Assembly: GCA_030536295.1 (NCBI GenBank)
Contig: JAUNQH010000020.1
Span: 1-38,406, forward strand
Length of the DNA: 38,406 bases
Direction of reading: 5' to 3'
Origin: Clostridia bacterium
GTDB lineage: Bacteria > Bacillota > Clostridia > Christensenellales > Aristaeellaceae
A program made the translations under genes and the position numbers. Numbering within the stretch: the stretch's first letter is position 1; every line of letters begins with the position of its first letter. The notes below the pieces were generated by a model. It searched no databases. It saw only the letters and a list, made by a program, of their open reading frames with translations, and had not been told where the DNA came from. This document shows, piece after piece, positions 32,678-38,406 of this stretch.

Positions 32678-33826
32678 TCATTCGATCCGGATATCACCGC
32701 TCACGCTGTTGGCTGTGATCTTCAGTTCCGCGTCCTGGCCGGCATCGCCGAAGCGGCAGGTACGATCTCCGCTGCGGGTATTCAATTCGGTATGCACACT
32801 TCCGATATCCCGCGGCAGCCCGATATGCAGGTCACCGCTGACGGAATTGGCCTGTATCTTTCTGATCATGCGGTTTTCGATCATGACCTCCGCGTCTCCG
32901 CTCACGGTATTGGTCTCCAGTTCCTCCGTGTCGCCGCGGAACCGGACATCGCCGCTGACCGTTCTCAGATGTGCCGTTCCGCAAACGCCGTCCGCGCTGA
33001 TATCCCCGCTGATGCTGTTGGTCTGCAGACGTCCCGTGTTCAGCGTCAGCATAATGTCACCGCTCGTGGTGTTGATATCGGCACATGATACGGAATGATC
33101 CGCGGGAAGCGCGGCGCAGATCCCGCCGCTGATGCTGTGGATGCTCAGCCTGCGCCAGCGCGCGCCGGTCACGCGGATCTCGCCGCTTTTGTTCGCGATC
33201 TCCAGTTCGCCGCCGAAGGATTCAGGTACCGTCACACGCACCGGCGGCTGATTGATGTCAGTATCTATCGTATCCGCCACCTTCATCAGCGCGCCGCGCA
33301 CCTTATCCAGGATGCCGGAGATATAGCTCTTCAGGGTATCGTCATTCTTCGGCTGGGTGAAAAAGGATCCGAAGTGTTCGAGATCATTCTGCGAAGCGGC
33401 GCATTTGATCTTCAGCAGGCCGGCTTCACAGGTGACGACGATCTTCTCCGGTTCATCGCAGTCCACGGTGATCCGGTCGACCGGCGCGCTTTCAACGGTG
33501 ATCTCATTGGATGTCAGTTCCATCCGCAGTTTTTCAACATCGCCGGCATCAAAGGAGATCATGCGGAGATTCGGGTCATCCGTCTTTTCATCATTCCCGT
33601 CAGACGCGGACTCCTTCTTCGGATATTCGTCGATCACGTCCTTCATGCCCTTCAGGCTCTCCACCACCGCGCCGATCGCTTCATCCTCGCTCATGCCGCG
33701 GGATACAAGATCCTCGTAGTGTTCCTGACAGTTGTTCATCAGTTCCTCATGGAGCGCGTTCGTTTCCTCATTCTCCACGGTATCCTGAAACAGGAGATCC
33801 ACTATGCGTTTGATCGTTTGGTTCAT
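32678..33826 (-). CDS. DUF4097 beta-repeat protein with DUF1700-like N terminus
   Basis: This 382-aa protein starts with a helical segment typical of proteins paired with PadR regulators (IKRIVDLLFQDTVENEETNA, then a SRGMSEDEAIGAVVESLKGM region). From about residue 195 it has a run of DUF4097-type repeats, seen as recurring SISGG, TTSGDI, SISGDI, TVSGDV, TVSGDA, SVSGDL and SVSGDI, about 17-22 residues apart, which build a beta-solenoid. There is no signal peptide or clear membrane helix. Its start overlaps the PadR stop by four bases with GGAGGAG upstream. Such pairs often respond to envelope stress, but the role is unknown. Confidence 0.88.
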   Translation of the reverse strand: MNQTIKRIVDLLFQDTVENEETNALHEELMNNCQEHYEDLVSRGMSEDEAIGAVVESLKGMKDVIDEYPKKESASDGNDEKTDDPNLRMISFDAGDVEKLRMELTSNEITVESAPVDRITVDCDEPEKIVVTCEAGLLKIKCAASQNDLEHFGSFFTQPKNDDTLKSYISGILDKVRGALMKVADTIDTDINQPPVRVTVPESFGGELEIANKSGEIRVTGARWRRLSIHSISGGICAALPADHSVSCADINTTSGDIMLTLNTGRLQTNSISGDISADGVCGTAHLRTVSGDVRFRGDTEELETNTVSGDAEVMIENRMIRKIQANSVSGDLHIGLPRDIGSVHTELNTRSGDRTCRFGDAGQDAELKITANSVSGDIRIE

Positions 33827-34161
33827 GCTTCATTCTCCTCCGTAAGCAGCCGGTTCAGCACCGTTCTGGTCTCGCACCATGCCGCTGTGTCCTCGTTCAG
33901 TTTTTCCCTGCCTGCATCCGTCAGGCTGTAATACCTTCTGCGGGCGCCGGTTGTTTCATCTCCCCAGTAGGACCGGATCATCCCGGCACTCTCAAGCCGC
34001 CGGAAGGCTGTGTACAATGTGGCTTCCTTCAGCTCCAGCACACCGCCGCTGATGATATTGACGCGTTTGCTGATCTGATAGCCGTAGCTGTCTTCCTCCG
34101 CGAGCCGTCTGAGGATGATGGTTTCCGTGTATCCGCGCAGAAGATCCGCCGATATCGTCAT
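33823..34161 (-). CDS. PadR-family transcriptional regulator
   Basis: The 112-aa winged-helix protein reads MTISADLLRGYTETIILRRL, then YGYQISKRV, LKEATLYTAFRRLE and RRYYSLTDAGREKL, the standard PadR segments. The ATG at 34161 follows GAGGAGG; the longer frame from 34221 has no ribosome binding site. It is the first gene of a two-gene operon with the DUF4097 protein. ATACA (34186-34190) and TGTAT (34212-34216) flank the promoter elements and could form an autoregulatory site. Confidence 0.93.
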   Translation of the reverse strand: MTISADLLRGYTETIILRRLAEEDSYGYQISKRVNIISGGVLELKEATLYTAFRRLESAGMIRSYWGDETTGARRRYYSLTDAGREKLNEDTAAWCETRTVLNRLLTEENEA

Positions 34162-34182
34162 TGGATCGCCTCCTCGTTTTGC

Positions 34183-34211
34183 ATAATACACCAATCTACC
34201 TCGCCTGTCAA
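34183..34211 (-). promoter_or_regulatory. Promoter of the padR-DUF4097 operon
   Basis: On the minus strand a perfect TTGACA (34206-34211), a 17-base spacer and TATTAT (34183-34188). Confidence 0.8.
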
Positions 34212-34261
34212 TGTATCTCATCTGATTTTAATCTTTGTCTGCGGAAGTATGATCCGTGCAT

Positions 34262-34306
34262 AAAAAACAGGTCCCGTCATGACTCTGCCGGTCATAGCGG
34301 GACCTG
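34262..34306 (-). terminator. Terminator of the alpha/beta-hydrolase gene
   Basis: CAGGTCCCG (34268-34276) and CGGGACCTG (34298-34306) with an inner partial stem, followed on the minus strand by T6. Confidence 0.85.
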
Positions 34307-34311
34307 CCCGT

Positions 34312-35907
34312 TTATCTGGTATATGCTTTCATGAAGTTCCACGCGGCTTCGCAGGTATGCTCGCGGCATTCATGCCCCTGCGGGCTGACAGAGCCGAGCA
34401 CCGTCATCTCCCTGCCGTCCGCGTCATCAAAGCGGTTCAGGGTCAGCGTAGCCTCGCGGGAATAGTCATACAGCTTTTCAACACGGTCGCCCGAAATGCC
34501 CCAGATCTTGTTCGCCCATTCAGCGCGTTCCTCAAATCTCACCTGATAAGGCGTCTTCAGCCGGTTCACTTCAAACACATAAGCGATCCGCTCCATGCAT
34601 TTGACCGCCTGGAAGGGCAGCTCCGGCAGGGGCGTTTCCTCACCGCCGGCATAGAACAGCGGCACCGGCACATCGCGGTTCACCCGCGGCGCGGGCTGAC
34701 CGAACATGTTCAGCCCCACATCAAAGGTCGCGTCCATGGGTGCCAGCGCGGCAAACGTTTCAGGATACTCCTGGAACTGGTCCCATGTTTTGCATCCGCC
34801 CATGGAGAAGCCCGTCGCGTAAATGCGGTGCTCATCCACGGGGTATTTCTGCTTCAGATGGGCGATCAGCTCCTGTACTTCCGTTGCCGTCACATCCATA
34901 TGATTTTCCACCGCGATCAGCAGGAAGCGGTTCCTGTGGGCAATGCGCCACCAGCCGGACACATGGCAGATATGCAGCGCGGAATCCCCGCCGCCGTGGA
35001 ACGCGATGACCACGGGCTGTTTGGCGTCCTCCTGCATCAGACCGTACGGATAATACGCGAAGTAGCCCAGCGGATGGGTCCCGGTGCCCTTGTACCGGCC
35101 GTTATTGTCCGGTGATGTCTTCACATTGATCACATCATATTCTTCAACGGCGCCGTTCACGGAGAAGTCAGGCTCCTCCTCGATCACGCCGCACCAGCGC
35201 TTGAAGCGCACGGTAAATCCTCGCCAATCCTTCTCATACTCGGCCTGATCCTTCTCCAGCAGATACCGGCACTTGTTTCTGAATGCGAGATTGATCTCCT
35301 CACTGTTGCCGACGGAGATCACGGCGATATCTTCCCGTTCGGGCGCGGCAGGCGCGCTCAGGTCTTCCAGGCATACGGCGGACGGCGTGATCTCGCCGGG
35401 GCCCCACAGATATTCGCCCTGCAGCGTCTTCAGGCAGTTCTTCGCGATCCAGTCGGCAGCGGCTCCCTTTCCGTACAGGCACACGCGGAAGATCGCGCCG
35501 CGGATGTAATATGTATCCGGTCCCTTTCCGAAGAAATCCTTCTGGATCAGCACACCGTTTTCATAAAACGGCCCGATCTTTGATTCGCGGATCAGCTCCG
35601 CGTACAGCTCCGCCGGCGCGTCCGCCCAGCCGTTTTCCGCGTTCGGCGACACAAACACGACGCTCGTATCAAAGGACGCGGCAAGCTTTGCCAGACCGTT
35701 TTCCCGCGCCCGCGCCGCGGCTTCCTCAGCCGTCAGGGGCGTTTCCTCAAGCACGACCAGATAGGGCGCCTTGAAGCCGAAATTGACGACCTGCCCCGGC
35801 AGATCGTTTTCAGGGGTATACACCTTTGCCGTAAACAGCTCATAGCGATGGGTCCAGATCGTTCCGCCGTTCACCTTCAAAACATCGGGCATCGTTTTCA
35901 TACTCAT
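34312..35907 (-). CDS. Alpha/beta-hydrolase esterase (CE1/PHB-depolymerase-like), cytoplasmic
   Basis: In this 531-aa protein the C-terminal half is a complete alpha/beta hydrolase: oxyanion-loop HGGGDSA (304-310), nucleophile elbow GFSMGG with Ser368, and a C-terminal GHECREHT His. The first 250 residues form another mixed fold (VVFVSPNAENGWADAP, KDFFGKGPDTYYIRG) that resembles part of an esterase domain without its own nucleophile. No signal peptide is seen. It may remove feruloyl or acetyl groups from imported oligosaccharides. The ATG at 35907 follows GGAGGAAACG. It is divergent from the GH127 gene. Confidence 0.82.
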   Translation of the reverse strand: MSMKTMPDVLKVNGGTIWTHRYELFTAKVYTPENDLPGQVVNFGFKAPYLVVLEETPLTAEEAAARARENGLAKLAASFDTSVVFVSPNAENGWADAPAELYAELIRESKIGPFYENGVLIQKDFFGKGPDTYYIRGAIFRVCLYGKGAAADWIAKNCLKTLQGEYLWGPGEITPSAVCLEDLSAPAAPEREDIAVISVGNSEEINLAFRNKCRYLLEKDQAEYEKDWRGFTVRFKRWCGVIEEEPDFSVNGAVEEYDVINVKTSPDNNGRYKGTGTHPLGYFAYYPYGLMQEDAKQPVVIAFHGGGDSALHICHVSGWWRIAHRNRFLLIAVENHMDVTATEVQELIAHLKQKYPVDEHRIYATGFSMGGCKTWDQFQEYPETFAALAPMDATFDVGLNMFGQPAPRVNRDVPVPLFYAGGEETPLPELPFQAVKCMERIAYVFEVNRLKTPYQVRFEERAEWANKIWGISGDRVEKLYDYSREATLTLNRFDDADGREMTVLGSVSPQGHECREHTCEAAWNFMKAYTR

Positions 35908-35946
35908 ATTCGTTTCCTCCACGATATGGATTGGTCCTTTATGTAT

Positions 35947-35975
35947 ATTTTACCATGACCCCGTTTTCTCCGCAA
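35947..35975 (-). promoter_or_regulatory. Promoter of the alpha/beta-hydrolase gene
   Basis: On the minus strand TTGCGG (35970-35975), a 17-base spacer and TAAAAT (35947-35952). Confidence 0.55.
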
Positions 35976-36051
35976 TGCTCTGCAAAGTTGTTCGCACAAA
36001 TCACAGCGGAAAAAGCAAAAAATAAGCAGCCGCCGTTGTGCCCGATTTGCG

Positions 36052-36080
36052 TGGCATTAATGGTTCCGATGTGTTATAAT
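36052..36080 (+). promoter_or_regulatory. Promoter of the GH127-deformylase operon
   Basis: TGGCAT (36052-36057), a 17-base spacer and a perfect TATAAT (36075-36080) with extended TGT, 33 bases before the ATG. Confidence 0.6.
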
Positions 36081-36112
36081 CCTTCCATACAATGGAAACG
36101 GAGGAACGGAAT

Positions 36113-37921
36113 ATGCTTTCATACGCGCGTCACGCCACGCTGCTGCCCGGTCTTTTCCGGCAGCGTGCGGAAGTGGATAAGGAATACCTTCTGTCACTTG
36201 ATACGACCTGTCTTCTGCAGAATTTCTATTTTGAAGCCGGCATTCAGCTGCCGGGTCAGCAATCCGTGTCCGATCCCGCCGCGGTCAAGCTTCACTGGGG
36301 CTGGGAGGCGCCCAGCTGCCAGCTTCGCGGGCATTTTCTCGGTCACTGGATGAGCGCGGCCGCGGCATTCCTGCGGGATGAGGAAGACAGGGTCCTCCAT
36401 GCGAAGCTGGAGAACATCGTGGATGAACTGGCACGCTGCCAGCAGCTCAACGGCGGCGAATGGGTCGGTTCCATTCCGGAGAAATATTTCGATATCCTCA
36501 TGCACGGTTCCTATATCTGGAGTCCGCAATATACCATGCACAAGACCCTGATGGGACTGAAGGACACCTATGCCTTCACCGGCAATGAGACCGCGCTGCG
36601 CGTGGTATCCGCGCTGGCGGACTGGTACGTCCGCTGGACGGCAAAAGCCAAAGAGATCGCTCCCGCCGCGATCTTCGGCGGTGAACAGGCCGGCATGCTG
36701 GAAGTATGGGCCGATCTGTATCTGCTGACCGGGGATCCGAAATATCTGTCCCTTGCGGAGACCTACAGCGGGCAGGAGCTTTTCGCCCGGCTGGAACGCG
36801 GCACGGATGCCCTGACGGATGAGCACGCCAACGCGAGCATTCCGATCTCCCACGGTGCGGCGCGCATGTATGAGGCGACCGGTGATGAGAAATGGCTCCG
36901 GCTGCTGGAAGATTTCTGGAAATGCGCGGTCACCGAGCGCGGCATGTTCGCCACCACCGGCAGCAATGCCGGTGAATTCTGGATCCCGCCGTACCGGCAT
37001 GCCTCGCATACGACCGACCGCACACAGGAGTTCTGCACGGTCTACAACATGGTGCGCACAGCCAATGAGCTGCTCCGCTTCACCGGCAGAAAGGAATATG
37101 CCGACTATATCGAGCGCGCGCTGTACAACGGTTTCCTCGCCCAGCAGAATCCGTATACCGGCATGCCCACCTATTTCCTGCCCCAGCACGCGGGCAGCCG
37201 CAAAACATGGGGTTCAAAGACGCATGACTTCTGGTGCTGCCATGGCACCATGGTCCAGTCCCCCACGCTGTACACCCGGCTGATCGCCTATGAAGAGAGC
37301 GACCGCGTCTATGTGGAGCAGTATATCCCTTCCCGCTGCGAAATGACCGGTCTCAGCCTTGAGATGCGCATGGATATGAAGAACACCGACACGCAGGTCC
37401 TGTTTGACGAACGCGCCGGCGGTGAAAAGTCGCGCTGGTGCTTCACGCTCAGCCTGAAGGGCGACGGAAGCGAAAAGGCGCTGATGCTGCGTGTGCCCGG
37501 CTGGAGCAAAGGCACCCCGTCCGTTACGCTGAACAGCGTGCCCGTTTCTCCGGTGATCGAAAACGGCTATCTCGTTCTGCGCGGAAAATGGACGGAAGAT
37601 CTGCTGAAGCTGCGGTTCACGGCCGCCGTTCAGGCGGAGCCGCTGGCAGGTTCCGAAGACATGGTCTCCCTGCTGGAAGGGCCGATCGTGCTTGCCGCGC
37701 TCACGGATGAGGACCGCGGTCTTCCCGGAAACGCGGAGCATCCGGAAGAGCAGCTGATCAATGAGACCGAGCGCACCTACAGCACCTTCATCTGGCAGCA
37801 GAGCCATTACAGGACCCGTTTCGCGCGTCCGAACTACCGCCTGATCCCGCTGTATGAGGTGGTCGATGAGCCGTATACGCTCTATCTCACCGTGGACGGG
37901 CAAAAAGGGAGTGATGACTGA
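36113..37921 (+). CDS. GH127-family beta-L-arabinofuranosidase-like enzyme, cytoplasmic
   Basis: The 602-aa protein has an alpha/alpha toroid followed by beta-sandwich regions. The zinc and catalytic set of GH127 is visible: Glu306-x-Cys308 (QEFCTVYNM) and Cys375-Cys376 (FWCCHGTM), matching Glu338, Cys340, Cys417 and Cys418 of HypBA1, in which a cysteine is the nucleophile. It would release beta-L-arabinofuranose or a related sugar; GH127-like relatives vary, so the substrate is uncertain. No signal peptide is present. The ATG at 36113 follows CGGAGGAACGG. The deformylase-like gene follows after two bases. Confidence 0.88.
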   Translation: MLSYARHATLLPGLFRQRAEVDKEYLLSLDTTCLLQNFYFEAGIQLPGQQSVSDPAAVKLHWGWEAPSCQLRGHFLGHWMSAAAAFLRDEEDRVLHAKLENIVDELARCQQLNGGEWVGSIPEKYFDILMHGSYIWSPQYTMHKTLMGLKDTYAFTGNETALRVVSALADWYVRWTAKAKEIAPAAIFGGEQAGMLEVWADLYLLTGDPKYLSLAETYSGQELFARLERGTDALTDEHANASIPISHGAARMYEATGDEKWLRLLEDFWKCAVTERGMFATTGSNAGEFWIPPYRHASHTTDRTQEFCTVYNMVRTANELLRFTGRKEYADYIERALYNGFLAQQNPYTGMPTYFLPQHAGSRKTWGSKTHDFWCCHGTMVQSPTLYTRLIAYEESDRVYVEQYIPSRCEMTGLSLEMRMDMKNTDTQVLFDERAGGEKSRWCFTLSLKGDGSEKALMLRVPGWSKGTPSVTLNSVPVSPVIENGYLVLRGKWTEDLLKLRFTAAVQAEPLAGSEDMVSLLEGPIVLAALTDEDRGLPGNAEHPEEQLINETERTYSTFIWQQSHYRTRFARPNYRLIPLYEVVDEPYTLYLTVDGQKGSDD

Positions 37922-37923
37922 GC

Positions 37924-38334
37924 ATGGTCAGAACGATCTGTAAGGACCGGTTTCTGCTGAGCCGCAAAGCTGAAAAAGCGGACAAAAGCGATCTTCCGCT
38001 GGGCGCGGATCTTATGGACACGCTGAATGCCAACGCCGCCCGCTGCATCGGTATGGCCTGCAACATGATCGGCGTGCCGAAAGCGATCATCGCCGTTGCC
38101 GTCGGGCCCATGCGCCTGCTGATGTTCAATCCGGTCATTGTAGACAAAAAAAAGCCCTTCGAGGCGGAAGAAGGCTGTCTTTCGCTGGACGGACTGCGCA
38201 AATGCACGCGTTACAGCGAGATCACGGTGGAATACCGGGACCGCGATTTTGTCCCGCACCGTGACAAATACACCGGATGGACGGCGCAGATCATCCAGCA
38301 CGAATGTGATCATCTGAACGGCATCCTTATCTGA
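37924..38334 (+). CDS. Peptide-deformylase-like protein
   Basis: This 136-aa protein has the three deformylase motifs: a first motif reading CIGMACNMIG (41-50, variant of GxGLAAxQxG), EGCLS with Cys85, and HECDH with His126, Glu127 and His130. The metal ligands and catalytic Glu are therefore intact. The chain stops soon after motif 3, making it shorter than most type 1 enzymes. It could be a second deformylase or a divergent relative with another substrate. GGGAG lies about 12 bases upstream. It is tightly coupled to the GH127 gene, an odd partner for a translation-maturation enzyme. Confidence 0.85.
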   Translation: MVRTICKDRFLLSRKAEKADKSDLPLGADLMDTLNANAARCIGMACNMIGVPKAIIAVAVGPMRLLMFNPVIVDKKKPFEAEEGCLSLDGLRKCTRYSEITVEYRDRDFVPHRDKYTGWTAQIIQHECDHLNGILI

Positions 38335-38406
38335 AAAGCGTCCCCGCGGATTGATCCGCCCTTGTCAAGTAGACACATGAAATAACTAAAGAGATCTTTA
38401 CGGCAC
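38335..38406. other. Window end, weak hairpin after the deformylase-like gene
   Basis: GCGGAT (38346-38351) and ATCCGC (38354-38359) form a short hairpin without a T run. The following CTTGTCAAGTAGACACATG looks like the end of an insertion sequence, but no transposase or second end is visible here. Confidence 0.25.

Overview
The window looks like a chromosomal stretch from an anaerobic, carbohydrate-degrading Firmicute (Clostridia; my guess is a gut or rumen lineage near the Christensenellales/Aristaeella group). The basis is strong AGGAGG-type ribosome binding sites on nearly every gene, GTG/TTG starts, a T-box leader, heterodimeric ABC exporters, LacI and PadR regulators, high-GC coding DNA and many plant-polysaccharide enzymes. 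No 16S or other taxonomic marker is present, so the assignment is inference.

Layout. 1-4243: the start of a secreted Lys/Glu-rich protein, then a heterodimeric ABC exporter pair. 4475-9631: a secreted S41-type protease-like protein, a repeat element with hairpins, a frameshifted secreted Ntn hydrolase and a nucleoside deaminase. 9802-13811: an accessory island holding a DUF4143-type ATPase whose promoter sits between two direct repeats, a decayed serine recombinase, a Phd/ParE toxin-antitoxin pair, small mobile-element-type ORFs and an AT-rich stretch, ending at tRNA-Ala(GGC). 13889-17479: a cytoplasmic GH10 xylanase, a VWA protein whose Shine-Dalgarno lies inside a long hairpin, a macro-domain protein with an extra C-terminal domain, and a NUDIX hydrolase. 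17500-20363: an XRE-cupin-acyl-CoA synthetase fusion behind a T-box leader, and a 46-aa membrane peptide. 20373-30392: a divergent sugar locus in which LacI, a discoidin-like protein and a heparinase II/III-like enzyme face a sugar ABC importer, a DUF2264 protein and a GH88 unsaturated glucuronyl hydrolase. 30422-38334: a secreted SGNH esterase, a secreted two-domain protein, a PadR/DUF4097 pair, an alpha/beta-hydrolase esterase, a GH127 enzyme and a peptide-deformylase-like protein.

How the genes work together. The 20.4-30.4 kb locus reads as uptake and intracellular breakdown of a uronic-acid-containing oligosaccharide. LacI has three matching 14-bp sites between and downstream of the two divergent promoters. 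The GH10, GH127 and alpha/beta-hydrolase proteins also lack signal peptides, so much of the hydrolysis appears to occur on imported oligosaccharides. The most unusual element is the T-box in front of an acyl-CoA synthetase. Its best-placed specifier is GUA (Val), which suggests that valine starvation induces activation of a short or branched-chain acid, for example isobutyrate for valine synthesis by reductive carboxylation. That link is a hypothesis.
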